Assembly: GCF_014696825.1 (NCBI RefSeq)
Contig: NZ_JACJQU010000010.1
Span: 62,001-126,000, forward strand
Source: Anabaena sphaerica FACHB-251
Lineage (GTDB): Bacteria; Cyanobacteriota; Cyanobacteriia; Cyanobacteriales; Nostocaceae
Direction of reading: 5' to 3'
Length of the DNA stretch: 64,000 bases
Below the pieces are notes generated by a model. That model was not told the origin of the DNA. It was given only the letters and a program-made list of their open reading frames with translations, and did no database searches. Each line of letters opens with the position of its first letter. Within the stretch, counting starts at the first letter, position 1. Positions 17,841 through 25,907 of this stretch are shown one piece after another. The position numbers and the translations under genes were made by a program.

Positions 17841-19508
17841 TCAAATAATTAGATAATATTTACTACAACTCTTTCCTAAATACCTAACAATCTTTTCACG
17901 TTCCTCTGTTAAATTACTCATTTGTTTTTGTCCATTTATGATTACCAAGTGTACAGCTTGAAACATCTGAAATACCCACCTCATTGTCGGGTTATTTGTG
18001 ATTTTCTTAACTTGATTTCTAATCCCATCATCAAATTTAGCTAATTCTTGTCTTAACTTTCTTTGTGCGAGGTTATAGACTAACAAACACAATCCCATTA
18101 TCATGGCAATTGCTTCCACTCTTTCAGGTGTTTTCACAAATACGCTTGATGTAAAAAACAACGGATCTTTCAAAAACCTAAATCCTCTCTCATTAGATTG
18201 TTGGGCTTTATATTCCTCTAGTACCTGCTCATCACTCAATTCATTTTTATCTAAGATATTCGTTGCTAATATAAATCTCCCTGCTTTAATTTTTTCAGTT
18301 TCTATTGCTGATTCTAAAATTTCTATCTTACCTGTAACTTGATATTTTGTTTGATTTGGTTCGGCTAATTTATTTGGTCTACCTGCTGTTTTATATTCTG
18401 CTTTTTCTATGTATTCAATTTCTTTAATTTGGTGATATTTCCAGGATTTTGATAGTTTTTCTATTGCTATTTTAGCGTCTGGTTGACAAGCAAACTCTTG
18501 CTTGGATAGCTTTCTGAGTGCAGCTTCTGCTTTTTCTAACTGTTTTTTTACTTGTTTGTCTACTTGTTCGATACTTGATTTTTTTCTGAATTCACTTTCA
18601 ACGATTATCCATCTTTGTTTTATGCCTCCATATTCTGATTCTTTCACCGCTATTTTATATCCCTTTATTTGACTATCTTTCCATGATGATTCTTTGATGT
18701 CTAAGATTTTCTTCTGTGCCTCTTTGATACTTAATGGTACTCTTGTTATCCATTTTAATTCTCTCATTGCTGCTAAATTTTCTGCTGTATATAAGGCACT
18801 GTCTGCTACACTTATGCCTTCAAATGTCCATTGTTTTTTAAATTCTTTTAATCTTTCTACAAATACACTTTTATCATCTACGTTTCCTGAGTCTACTTTT
18901 AAATATAGTGGGATGTCTCCATCTCCTGTTACTATCATGTCTATGATAAATTGTTTGAGGTCTGGTCTTTTATCTCTTGAGTATCCGTGAACTATTTCTA
19001 TTGCTTTCATCTCTGGCTCTATTTCTAATTTATTCTTTTCTATTTCTTTTTTGTTTTTCTCTATTTCTTCCGTTTCTTTTTTGTACTCTCCTTCTACACT
19101 CATTGATGTTCCATCTAAATGAATACTCTTGCTTTCTACTTGGAATTTATGGGCCGCTTTTATGGCTACGGTTGTAAATATTTTTGTTGTTCCTATTTGA
19201 TAATATTTGTCTAGTTCTCTTCCTAGTCTGTCATCGTTTAAATGTGATGGTAATACTCCTTCTCCTATTAGATGTTCTGTTGCTTTTCCTACAAAAAATT
19301 CGTCAAATAGGTATAATGGGGCGCTTAAAAATCCTAATCCATTCAATATCATTGCTTTCATTACTTGTCCTGGTGTGAGCATTTCTTTTGTTTTTATTCC
19401 CACTATTTTATTCACTTCTTCTACCAATTCCATCTCATCTATTATTCCTGCTACTATTCCCAAATGATCTATATTTAAGATTTGCATGGCTTCTTGAGAC
19501 TCTTTCAT
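17841..19508 (-). CDS. IS1634-family transposase (DUF4277-type N-terminus)
   Basis: 555 residues, full length for the family. The N-terminal 110 residues (Leu-Gly-Ile-Val-Ala-Gly-Ile-Ile-Asp-Glu...) match the DUF4277 domain found before IS1634 DDE transposases. The catalytic core includes the first Asp in His-Leu-Asp-Gly-Thr-Ser (about residue 133), a second Asp in Ser-Val-Ala-Asp-Ser-Ala, and a late Glu in the Glu-Arg-Gly-Phe-Arg-Phe-Leu-Lys-Asp-Pro segment. The enzyme moves the surrounding element. A Lys/Glu-rich stretch of about 30 residues (about 140-170) interrupts the core. No frameshift is seen, so the copy may be active. Confidence 0.9.
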   Translation of the reverse strand: MKESQEAMQILNIDHLGIVAGIIDEMELVEEVNKIVGIKTKEMLTPGQVMKAMILNGLGFLSAPLYLFDEFFVGKATEHLIGEGVLPSHLNDDRLGRELDKYYQIGTTKIFTTVAIKAAHKFQVESKSIHLDGTSMSVEGEYKKETEEIEKNKKEIEKNKLEIEPEMKAIEIVHGYSRDKRPDLKQFIIDMIVTGDGDIPLYLKVDSGNVDDKSVFVERLKEFKKQWTFEGISVADSALYTAENLAAMRELKWITRVPLSIKEAQKKILDIKESSWKDSQIKGYKIAVKESEYGGIKQRWIIVESEFRKKSSIEQVDKQVKKQLEKAEAALRKLSKQEFACQPDAKIAIEKLSKSWKYHQIKEIEYIEKAEYKTAGRPNKLAEPNQTKYQVTGKIEILESAIETEKIKAGRFILATNILDKNELSDEQVLEEYKAQQSNERGFRFLKDPLFFTSSVFVKTPERVEAIAMIMGLCLLVYNLAQRKLRQELAKFDDGIRNQVKKITNNPTMRWVFQMFQAVHLVIINGQKQMSNLTEEREKIVRYLGKSCSKYYLII

Positions 19509-19553
19509 GGCTTTTCCTTTATCTATTTTACGCTTATTATTTTACAAATAAAT

Positions 19554-19588
19554 AGCCTGAAATGATTGCCAGATAACCATTTCAGGCT
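19554..19588. terminator. Perfect hairpin upstream of the transposase gene
   Basis: AGCCTGAAATG at 19554-19564 and its exact complement at 19578-19588 enclose a 13-nt loop, with T-rich tracts on both sides. Being inside the IS upstream of the transposase, it probably stops or masks transcription entering from outside, a common way to limit transposase expression. Confidence 0.65.
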
Positions 19589-19709
19589 TTGTATTTTTAC
19601 AATTCATAATTATTTAATCTGCCTCAATATCTGCGGAATGTGGGTTGTAAACAATCAAAATCAGGGATTCCCCAAATCAGAAACTCCCTGAAATTAACAT
19701 CATTATAAA

Positions 19710-19829
19710 TTAATGACAGTGATACCCACCGGTTCTGGAATGATGACACCCTGAGCGATTGGTTCTGCCAGAATGGGCAAACGCTGGACTAACTGCTGCT
19801 ACCAACGGCAATACTACTAACTTTTTCAT
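19710..19829 (-). CDS. Tiny exported His/Gly-rich protein
   Basis: 39 residues from ATG 19829: MKKLVVLPLVAAVSPAFA is a signal peptide, followed by about 20 residues with His-Ser-Gly-Arg-Thr-Asn, Gly-Cys-His-His and Gly-Tyr-His-Cys-His. This matches the small YHYH/His-Ser-Gly-Gly-type exported peptides often fused to surface or nuclease proteins in bacteria. The His/Cys cluster suggests metal binding. Upstream in-frame ATGs would add an unrelated hydrophobic stretch, so the short version is preferred. Confidence 0.55.
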   Translation of the reverse strand: MKKLVVLPLVAAVSPAFAHSGRTNRSGCHHSRTGGYHCH

Positions 19830-19876
19830 CTTGATGTTTTGTAAATAAATGTAACTGCTGCACAATAACATCAAGG

Positions 19877-19990
19877 ATGACAAGAAACCCAAAGAACACC
19901 AAAACTTTAAAAACAATAGAATATTATGTACATTCACTTAAATGGGGGATTCCTCAAGCAAACATTGTGATGGTACTGAGAAATTCTTAG
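19877..19990 (+). CDS. Possible 37-residue protein ending in the AATTCTTAG motif
   Basis: ATG 19877 to TAG 19990, 37 residues, with AGG directly before the start. The middle reads Ile-Glu-Tyr-Tyr-Val-His-Ser-Leu-Lys-Trp-Gly-Ile-Pro-Gln and the end is Arg-Asn-Ser-stop. Its stop codon lies in the same repeated motif that ends the GIY-YIG gene. This is a weak candidate, kept because of that coincidence. Confidence 0.25.
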   Translation: MTRNPKNTKTLKTIEYYVHSLKWGIPQANIVMVLRNS

Positions 19991-20116
19991 AGGAAACGCC
20001 AAGATAATATTTAATACCAAAGAAATTACTGGAGAATTTTCTTAGAGGAAACCAGGAATTACAAAACAGGGTAAAGAAGTTACTATATATACATAGATGT
20101 TTAAAAACCCAAAATT

Positions 20117-20467
20117 ATGAACAAACTATGGAAATATGGAGCAATTACAGGCATAATGTTTACAATGTTGGTACTAGATGTATCATCAGCATTGTCAGCA
20201 CCCAAACCCAAGTATTCCAGATGTAAGAATAGTCAGGAATATTGTTTACGAAGGGGAGACAGGGGAAGATTAGTTGATGACTTAATTGGTGGTTTAATCT
20301 GCGTTGGTATTGATAATGTCAATTCTGAGAAAAAAGATGACCCCGATTATGCGGTGTTTACTGAAAAAGTAGAAAATGCAGTCAAGGAATTTCAGAAAAC
20401 TGCCAATATCAAACCCGATGGCATTGCTAGACCTGCGACTATCAAAGCTATTCAATATGGTTGTTAA
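20117..20467 (+). CDS. Exported peptidoglycan-binding-domain protein
   Basis: 116 residues. Residues 1-28 form a signal peptide (basic start, hydrophobic core, Ala-Leu-Ser-Ala cleavage region). The rest is one PG_binding_1-type repeat: Leu-Arg-Arg-Gly-Asp-Arg-Gly-Arg-Leu-Val-Asp-Asp-Leu, then Val-Lys-Glu-Phe-Gln-Lys, then Lys-Pro-Asp-Gly-Ile-Ala-Arg-Pro-Ala-Thr-Ile-Lys-Ala-Ile. Four Cys in the mature part may form disulfides. It probably binds cell wall in the periplasm; there is no catalytic domain. Confidence 0.8.
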   Translation: MNKLWKYGAITGIMFTMLVLDVSSALSAPKPKYSRCKNSQEYCLRRGDRGRLVDDLIGGLICVGIDNVNSEKKDDPDYAVFTEKVENAVKEFQKTANIKPDGIARPATIKAIQYGC

Positions 20468-20515
20468 ACTCTGGTCTTTTGGGTGTTCCTGATTTTGTAG
20501 CCTATGCAATCGCAG

Positions 20516-20551
20516 TTTCCCCTAAGAATTACAGGGTCATTGGGCGATCGC
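20516..20551. repeat. Dispersed repeat, copy A (also at 21525-21560)
   Basis: TTTCCCCTAAGAATTACAGG, then TNATTGGGCGATCGC, is nearly identical over 36 bases to 21525-21560. The 5' half is the AATTCTTAGGGGAAA motif (in complement) that recurs from 17.2 to 30.1 kb; the 3' half ends with an HIP1 octamer. Confidence 0.7.
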
Positions 20552-20680
20552 TTGAGAGGTCGTAGGTAATCTAAAGAGCGATCGCCAAGCCCGCACAGCA
20601 TTCAAAGTTTAAGGTGATATCGGGTAGCAGTTAGGGGTGAAGGCTGACGCAGACGTTACTAATATTTATTAAATATAAAA

Positions 20681-20704
20681 CCCCTAGAACTCAGTCTAGA
20701 GGCT
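20681..20704 (-). terminator. Rho-independent terminator of the sorting-signal protein gene
   Basis: Read on the minus strand, CCTCTAGA, a short loop and TCTAGGGG form an 8-bp stem with one G-U pair, followed by TTTTATATTT. It lies about 40 bases after the stop codon of the minus-strand gene at 20743-21312. Confidence 0.65.
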
Positions 20705-20742
20705 TGGTATAAAAACTATTATTTTAGTAGTAGAAATTTATT

Positions 20743-21312
20743 CTAACTAACTACTGTGCTAGTAGATTTTAATGCCATTCTCTTTTTGACTTTCCTCATT
20801 AGTCCTAATGCAAATAGAGAGCCTACTGTGGGGATGGTTGCACCACCTGGAATGTCGAAGGGGACTGCGGCTGATGTATATGTAGCACCAGCAAATCCCC
20901 CATTATTATATGTACTAGAAGATATACCAACAAGTCCATTCACACCCTCAGAATCGTTCAAAGAAAACTGGAAATTACTCCCAATAATTCTCAAATTGGC
21001 ATTCACTAAAACACCATTTAAAACTTCAAAACTATTGCTAGTCTCATTTCCTAAAGAAAATGGAGAAAAGGGAGTAGCAGGTAAATTTAAACCCGCAGGG
21101 TAGGAGGTGACGATTATGCCAGTAGCAGAGCTAGTAGCGTTATCTATTAATCCATATATTGTACCTTCAACAGTACCATTTACTGAACCCAACCCCGGAT
21201 CATTTGTGAAGGAGAAATTAAAATCAAGTGCTTGCGCTGGAGATGCACTACTAACCACAACACCCGCCACAGCACCACCAACCACCAATGGCATAATACG
21301 AGATAATTTCAT
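20743..21312 (-). CDS. Exported protein with C-terminal sorting-type signal
   Basis: 189 residues. The N-terminus is a signal peptide ending Ser-Pro-Ala-Gln-Ala (about residue 28). The mature part is beta-rich with many Asn, Ser and Gly residues. The C-terminus has Pro-Phe-Asp-Ile-Pro-Gly-Gly-Ala, a hydrophobic stretch and a basic end (Met-Arg-Lys-Val-Lys-Lys-Arg), the layout of PEP-CTERM-like sorting signals of cyanobacteria. Such proteins are exported and held at the cell surface by exosortase-type processing. No exosortase is in this window. Function of the body is unknown. Confidence 0.7.
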   Translation of the reverse strand: MKLSRIMPLVVGGAVAGVVVSSASPAQALDFNFSFTNDPGLGSVNGTVEGTIYGLIDNATSSATGIIVTSYPAGLNLPATPFSPFSLGNETSNSFEVLNGVLVNANLRIIGSNFQFSLNDSEGVNGLVGISSSTYNNGGFAGATYTSAAVPFDIPGGATIPTVGSLFALGLMRKVKKRMALKSTSTVVS

Positions 21313-21360
21313 GAGTTTTACTCTAAGTTATGCGTTACACTGTCCATCATAAATTACGTA

Positions 21361-21465
21361 AGTAGGTAGGCGTTGAAATTTATCGTTGTGGCAAGGCAGG
21401 AGGGAAGAGGTTTTTAGGCATTTTACATTTTGTTATATAACTTGTTTTTTTCGTGCCGACTTACT
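21361..21465. mobile_element. 105-bp MITE-like element with IS630-type ends
   Basis: The element lies between TA dinucleotides (21359-21360 and 21466-21467), the usual IS630/Tc1 target. Its ends are imperfect inverted repeats: AGTAGGTAGGC on the left and GCCGACTTACT on the right. The right end is the same as the end at 31049-31060, which follows an IS630 transposase remnant, so this is probably a non-autonomous derivative of that family. Confidence 0.55.
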
Positions 21466-21524
21466 TAGTATTTTATTTCCCTTTAAAAATTTATTGAATT
21501 GTTAATATAAGTAAACTATAAACT

Positions 21525-21560
21525 TTTCCCCTAAGAATTACAGGTTTATTGGGCGATCGC
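21525..21560. repeat. Dispersed repeat, copy B
   Basis: Second copy of the 36-base repeat at 20516-20551, in the same orientation. The two copies flank the sorting-signal gene and the small MITE-like element. Confidence 0.7.
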
Positions 21561-21906
21561 ATATTAAACGTAATCCCCAAGCCGAGATATGTGTAATTTC
21601 CTGCAAAATGCTTTGGAAAACCTTGTTATATCTGCATTCTAGCCTTAGCATACAATTTACCCTTTTTACTAATAACATTTTCTTATGTTCAAAAATTTTA
21701 ACTTTTTCTTTAATAAAACTTAGTCTTCATTTAATCCAAATAAGTAGTCTTGCTTAGAAAGCATTAATTTGATAATACTTGTATGTAAATATCAGTAAAG
21801 GTTGTAAATTACTAAGAATCAACCACATTACTAATTAATAAGCCACTAAATAACTACTGAAATTTACAACTGCATAAATATGTCCAGCAAAGATAGGAGA
21901 TAAAGT

Positions 21907-23469
21907 ATGTCACAAAAGCTAAATCGTCGTCGGTTTATTCAATCATCGGCGGCAGCAGCAGCAAGCATAGGTATATCCACTATTCGTACTTCAGCTGCTA
22001 GTGTTGATAAGTATATTGAAGCAATAGTAATTGGTAGTGGTTTTGGTGGTGCGGTTGCTTCATTACGTCTCGGTCAGGCAGGAATCGAAACAATAGTATT
22101 AGAACGGGGAAGACGATGGCAAATTACAGATGCAGGTGATACTTTTTGTACAACAAATAATCCAGATGGTCGCGCTGCTTGGCTTAGTTCTAATACGATT
22201 TTACCTCCACCAGTTCCAGCATTTCCCATTGATGTATATACAGGTGTTCTTGATGTTAAAAGAGGCAATGGAATTAATGCCTATTTAGGCGCTGGTGTGG
22301 GAGGTGGTTCGCTAATCTATGGTGGTATTACTTATCAACCAACAGAAGAACTATTTTACAGAGTCTTTCCACGTACTATTAACTACTCTGAACTAGACCG
22401 GGTTTATTACCCACGAGTACGTTCTATTCTCAAAGCATCCCCTATACCGGATGATATTTTACAAACTGAATACTATTTAGCAAGCCGTATCCTAATGGAA
22501 CAAGCAGCCAAAGCTGGTCTACAATCAACTAAAATTGATATCGCTTTTGATTGGGATATTATTCGTCAGGAAATTGCTGGTGAAAAGGTTGCTTCCATTA
22601 TTAATGGTCAGATTTATTATGGTGCAAATAGTGGTGCTAAAAACAGCTTAGAAAGAAACTATTTAAGTATGGCAGAAGCCACTGGCAACGTCGAAATTCG
22701 ACCTTTACACATAGTCACGACAATTGAGGAATCAGACCGTGGGCGTTACCGGGTTGTCTGCAATCAAATCAATGAACAAGGAGCAGTAGTTGTTCAAAAA
22801 TCCTTTGTTTGTCGCTATCTGTTTTTAGCTGCTGGATCAATTGGCACTACTGAACTATTGCTTCGTGCTAAAACCAATGGTACTTTGCGCCGACTGAATA
22901 ATCAGGTAGGAAAGGCTTGGGGGACAAATTCAGACTCAACTGCTTTAATGATTAATGCTGCTCAGACTAATCCATCTTTTGGAAGTCCTGGTGTGATATC
23001 AATTGAGCATCTTGATAACCCTATTGCTCCAATCATACTTGAGCCATTTCAGAGCATTCCTTTTGTACCACAAGGTATTCTTCCTGTTCTTGGTCAAGGA
23101 ATCTCTAAGCCAGATGGCTATTTTAATTACAATGTTTTAACGCAATCAGCGGATTTGTTCTGGCCTGGCGACTCAGCAGATAGACAGAAAAATGCTCAGG
23201 CTCTCCAGTACACTTATCAACTTCTCAATCAAGCTAACGGTACAAGTTTAGCTGGTTTACCTGATTACAGTAGCACGGCGCACCCTCTTGGTGGTGCAAC
23301 TATTGGACAGGTTTGTAATACTCATGGACAAGTCTTTGGTTATCCTAACTTGTTTGTTGTTGATGGTTCTCTTATCCCCGGTTCAACAGCTTGTGCAAAT
23401 CCCTCACTAACTATTGCTGCTTTGGCAGAAAGAAGTATGGATCACTTTGTTAACCGTATTCCTTCTTAG
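21907..23469 (+). CDS. GMC-family (cholesterol-oxidase-like) FAD oxidoreductase with Tat signal
   Basis: 520 residues. The N-terminus has a twin-arginine signal (Arg-Arg-Arg-Phe-Ile-Gln, residues 7-12, then an Ala-rich hydrophobic stretch), so it should be exported folded with its cofactor. The FAD Rossmann motif Gly-Ser-Gly-Phe-Gly-Gly lies at about residues 44-49, followed by Val-Leu-Glu-Arg-Gly. The C-terminal part carries the GMC/cholesterol-oxidase signature: His-Pro-Leu-Gly-Gly-Ala (about residue 458) with the catalytic His, and Asp-Gly-Ser-Leu-Ile-Pro-Gly further on. The reaction would be FAD-linked oxidation of an alcohol; the substrate cannot be read from sequence. It stands alone, about 600 bases from its left neighbour. 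Confidence 0.85.
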   Translation: MSQKLNRRRFIQSSAAAAASIGISTIRTSAASVDKYIEAIVIGSGFGGAVASLRLGQAGIETIVLERGRRWQITDAGDTFCTTNNPDGRAAWLSSNTILPPPVPAFPIDVYTGVLDVKRGNGINAYLGAGVGGGSLIYGGITYQPTEELFYRVFPRTINYSELDRVYYPRVRSILKASPIPDDILQTEYYLASRILMEQAAKAGLQSTKIDIAFDWDIIRQEIAGEKVASIINGQIYYGANSGAKNSLERNYLSMAEATGNVEIRPLHIVTTIEESDRGRYRVVCNQINEQGAVVVQKSFVCRYLFLAAGSIGTTELLLRAKTNGTLRRLNNQVGKAWGTNSDSTALMINAAQTNPSFGSPGVISIEHLDNPIAPIILEPFQSIPFVPQGILPVLGQGISKPDGYFNYNVLTQSADLFWPGDSADRQKNAQALQYTYQLLNQANGTSLAGLPDYSSTAHPLGGATIGQVCNTHGQVFGYPNLFVVDGSLIPGSTACANPSLTIAALAERSMDHFVNRIPS

Positions 23470-23545
23470 GGCGATCGCTTTCCCCACCGCAACCATGCAC
23501 AAATTTTTCCCTGCTTGTATCCCCCAACTCCCCAGGATTCACCAT

Positions 23546-24037
23546 TTAATTAAAACCATCACGTCGCAAGTCCCAAGGTAAAGATCGTCTGCTTTGTCTC
23601 AAAATTGACTCATACCCTTCAGGGGATAACCAGGACCCATCCTCTAACTGTACGTAATCTGCGGGTACTTGTTCCGGTGGTGTGGAAGCTGGCAGAGTCC
23701 AGGGTCTTTTAGGTTTAATGCCGGGTACAGATTGCATCTGTTCTTGGATTTCCTTTAGTTGTTGGGTGATGGGGTTCAGGGATTTTTCCAGGGCGGCGGT
23801 GATCATGGCATTTAGAGATTCATAATTTACATCAAAAGAAGCAGTTTCCGCCATTCTGGTTTTGACAGCAAAGTAGGTTTGAGCCGCAGCAATTTCTGGT
23901 TTTCGGGGGTCGCCGTTCATGGCTGTGAGGTAACAGGTATAACGTGATAATTTGAAATTAGATTGCTTAGAACCCCCTCCCTGTGGTCGTTTCACTAGAT
24001 TGCCAACGTCGGCAATTCTCATAATTAAGTTTCCCAT
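23546..24037 (-). CDS. C-terminal part of a DinD-type protein (N-terminus missing)
   Basis: 163 residues. The first half (Gly-Gly-Gly-Ser-Lys-Gln, then Leu-Ser-Arg-Tyr-Thr-Cys-Tyr-Leu-Thr-Ala-Met-Asn-Gly-Asp-Pro, then Ala-Ala-Ala-Gln-Thr-Tyr-Phe-Ala-Val-Lys-Thr-Arg) is the second half of the BRO-N-like domain of DNA-damage-inducible protein D relatives. The first half of that domain (Trp-x-Ala-Arg-x-Leu) is absent here but is present in the overlapping upstream gene. The C-terminal 80 residues are Gln/Pro-rich with a short helix. It is probably a remnant of a once intact DinD-like gene, or one half of a rearranged pair. Its start overlaps the upstream gene's end by 13 bases. Confidence 0.6.
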   Translation of the reverse strand: MGNLIMRIADVGNLVKRPQGGGSKQSNFKLSRYTCYLTAMNGDPRKPEIAAAQTYFAVKTRMAETASFDVNYESLNAMITAALEKSLNPITQQLKEIQEQMQSVPGIKPKRPWTLPASTPPEQVPADYVQLEDGSWLSPEGYESILRQSRRSLPWDLRRDGFN

Positions 24038-24642
24038 GTAACTATGACATTTCTTTTTACACAGTGTTTTCGGATTAAAGATAAAAAAGCTTCTTGCGTA
24101 TCTCCATATAAATGAATACGTTTTTGGTGAGATGGATAGTAGTCACCGTAAACAATCACTTGTCCTAAAGCTTCTTTCCAATTTCTAATTGCCTTAACTT
24201 CAATCAATTCTGTTGATGTTAATACATCAATTTTTCCGCACGGCGTTTCAATCTCAATTTTTCCGTTGAGTTCTTTTGCTAAAGTAGACTGGATACTTTT
24301 CTCACTTTTCTTTGCACGCTTGCAATATTTTTTAGTAATGTAGATATTTTCCCAAATTAATTGAACTGCATAACGAGTTAATTGATAATCAGCTAATTCT
24401 GTTCCGCCGCCTTGAGGTCGATAAATAGACTTTGTAAAACGAGCAAAGTGGTCATCAATGGTGTAACCTGAGTTCTGACAAGCTAATTTTGCCCGTTCTA
24501 TTGTTTCTTCAAACCGTCGCCATTGTGTATACCCCAATAATGGCTGTAGCTGACGGGCTAACCAATACTCATTACCATTTTCATCAACTTGCTTAATCTC
24601 ATCAAATGGATTTGTACTTTCAGAAAAAGCTATTAAATTCAT
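24025..24642 (-). CDS. BRO-N/DinD-like domain fused to a restriction-endonuclase-like domain
   Basis: 205 residues. Residues 1-95 form a DinD/BRO-N-like domain (Trp-Leu-Ala-Arg-Gln-Leu-Gln-Pro-Leu-Leu-Gly-Tyr, Trp-Arg-Arg-Phe-Glu, Arg-Pro-Gln-Gly-Gly-Gly, Leu-Thr-Arg-Tyr-Ala). Where the family normally continues, the sequence changes to a different domain (about 120-205) with Gly-Lys-Ile-Asp-Val-Leu, Leu-Ile-Glu-Val-Lys-Ala and Ala-Leu-Gly-Gln-Val-Ile-Val-Tyr, the D...E-x-K core of a PD-(D/E)XK-type nuclease. This looks like a phage-derived chimera: a DNA-binding or antirepressor head with a nuclease tail. It may act in DNA-damage or phage functions. Confidence 0.65.
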   Translation of the reverse strand: MNLIAFSESTNPFDEIKQVDENGNEYWLARQLQPLLGYTQWRRFEETIERAKLACQNSGYTIDDHFARFTKSIYRPQGGGTELADYQLTRYAVQLIWENIYITKKYCKRAKKSEKSIQSTLAKELNGKIEIETPCGKIDVLTSTELIEVKAIRNWKEALGQVIVYGDYYPSHQKRIHLYGDTQEAFLSLIRKHCVKRNVIVTWET

Positions 24643-24828
24643 AGTAATCCTTAAAGCCTAAATTTTGTGGGATTTTTTGTTTGCCTTATATCCATTGATT
24701 GTATGCGGAAGTACCTACAACTTTCAAGAACTAACTCATAAATTATTAGTGAAAAAACAAACTTTATTTGCTTTAGTACATATATTGTCCTAATAGTTCT
24801 ATATCTGTACGATAGGAGAATGAAAAAA

Positions 24829-25092
24829 ATGTTTTGTCGCTTGGCCGTACTCATGGCAGAAAAAGACCCCCAGTTATCCCAAAGGCAACTGGCAAGAGAT
24901 ACGGGATTAGATGTAACAACAGTCAACAGGTTATTTACCAATAACTTCAGTCGTGTTGATGTCAGCACTATTGAAACTCTGTGCAACTATTTCCAGAAAA
25001 ATGTAGGAGACTTATTTGAATTGAGACTTCCTGAAAACATCCCCCAAAGAAAAACTCGTAAGCGTGTATCTGATGATTCTATACAAGTATAA
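24829..25092 (+). CDS. XRE/Cro-type helix-turn-helix regulator
   Basis: 87 residues from ATG 24829. An ATG at 24820 is possible, but the AGGAG at 24814-24818 would then be only 1 nt away, while it is 10 nt from 24829. The helix-turn-helix is Gln-Arg-Gln-Leu-Ala-Arg-Asp-Thr-Gly-Leu with Thr-Val-Asn-Arg-Leu-Phe, and the end reads Leu-Cys-Asn-Tyr-Phe-x(4)-Gly-Asp-Leu-Phe-Glu. It has a basic C-terminal tail. It is divergent from the DinD-type pair and precedes a run of small genes, the same arrangement as the regulator at 14760-15077. Confidence 0.8.
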   Translation: MFCRLAVLMAEKDPQLSQRQLARDTGLDVTTVNRLFTNNFSRVDVSTIETLCNYFQKNVGDLFELRLPENIPQRKTRKRVSDDSIQV

Positions 25093-25159
25093 AATCTTGA
25101 TGCTATTATCCTGTAAACTTTAGTTTTAAAGTTTTTGTTATTTATTGGAACATCAAATC

Positions 25160-25480
25160 ATGGAATTTACTGGCACTTGGCATATTTATGAAATGTCAAA
25201 TTGGGATGAAGAATATTTTAATATGGAAGTCCAAGCCTATATCGAAATTGATGAACAAGGAAATGGGGAGTTTCAATTTGGATTGGTTCATGGATATATT
25301 GATGGTGATATTATTAAAGATGGCAATAATAAGAAATTAGAATTTACTTGGGATGGTAATGATGAATGTGATGAAGCTTCTGGTAATGGTTGGTTGAAAT
25401 TGAAAGACGAAAATGAACTAGAAGGAGAAATAGAATTTCATTATGCTGATAGTTCTACATTGTTAGCAAAACGTGCTTAA
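25160..25480 (+). CDS. Small conserved acidic beta-protein
   Basis: 106 residues from ATG 25160; the frame extends upstream only through a TTG. The sequence, with Phe-Gln-Phe-Gly-Leu-Val-His-Gly, Phe-Thr-Trp-Asp-Gly-Asn-Asp-Glu, Ser-Gly-Asn-Gly-Trp and Ile-Glu-Phe-His, matches a widespread family of small soluble bacterial proteins whose function is not known to me. It is probably a single beta barrel or sandwich. Confidence 0.7.
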   Translation: MEFTGTWHIYEMSNWDEEYFNMEVQAYIEIDEQGNGEFQFGLVHGYIDGDIIKDGNNKKLEFTWDGNDECDEASGNGWLKLKDENELEGEIEFHYADSSTLLAKRA

Positions 25481-25500
25481 TTATCTAAATCAAGGATATT

Positions 25501-25899
25501 ATGAGTGAATTGGAAAAAGAAGTAGCCAAAATTGAAAAGTATAATCAAGAAATTATAGATGGGTTTAAAGCATGGCTAGAAAAAGAGAATCTTTCAGCTA
25601 AAACGATAAAGAACCACATTGCCAATATTGAATTTTTTGCAGAATATCTTGTTTACTATGAACCGTCACAACAACTTGATGAAGCAGATGATCAAGATAT
25701 TTATGATTTTCTATTAAATTATTTTCCCCGCAAGGCGATGTGGGCATCTGAAAGTAGCACTAAATCTTACATGGGTTCTTTTAAAAAGTTTTTCTCTTAT
25801 ATGCTGGAAACTAATAAAATTAGTCCTGATATAGAAGCTGAAGTTAAAGATACCCTCAAAGAAGGTAAACAGGAATTTCTTGATGCTGTGAGTGATTAA
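25501..25899 (+). CDS. Stand-alone integrase core-binding (SAM-like) domain
   Basis: 132 residues, all helical. Residues about 15-120 match the N-terminal core-binding domain of tyrosine recombinases: Phe-Lys-Ala-Trp-Leu-Glu, Leu-Ser-Ala-Lys-Thr-Ile-Lys-Asn-His, and Lys-Ser-Tyr-Met-Gly-Ser-Phe-Lys-Lys-Phe-Phe-Ser-Tyr-Met. No catalytic Arg-His-Arg-Tyr domain follows, and the next gene is unrelated. It starts 20 nt after the preceding stop. It could be a small DNA-binding protein or the leftover of an integrase. Confidence 0.7.
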   Translation: MSELEKEVAKIEKYNQEIIDGFKAWLEKENLSAKTIKNHIANIEFFAEYLVYYEPSQQLDEADDQDIYDFLLNYFPRKAMWASESSTKSYMGSFKKFFSYMLETNKISPDIEAEVKDTLKEGKQEFLDAVSD

Positions 25900-25907
25900 T
25901 TAACAAA

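Larger units (their letters stand above)
17544..19644 (-). mobile_element. IS1634-type insertion sequence, apparently complete
   Basis: The element is bounded by 16-bp perfect terminal inverted repeats, CCCACATTCCGCAGAT at 17544-17559 and its complement at 19629-19644. Both sides carry the same 6-bp direct repeat TTGTAA (17538-17543 and 19645-19650), a target-site duplication. At 2101 bp with one long transposase gene on the minus strand, it is a full-length copy. Its AT-rich 3' part (17560-17840) is non-coding. Confidence 0.9.
21313..21906. other. Long intergenic region with MITE and repeat
   Basis: About 590 bases between divergent genes. It contains the MITE-like element and repeat listed separately; the rest is AT-rich. 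No small gene or clear promoter could be assigned. Confidence 0.5.

Noticed and set aside
18103-19467. Plus-strand open frames opposite the transposase
   Set aside because: Shadows of the minus-strand transposase gene; no ribosome sites and low-complexity Leu/Ser-rich products.
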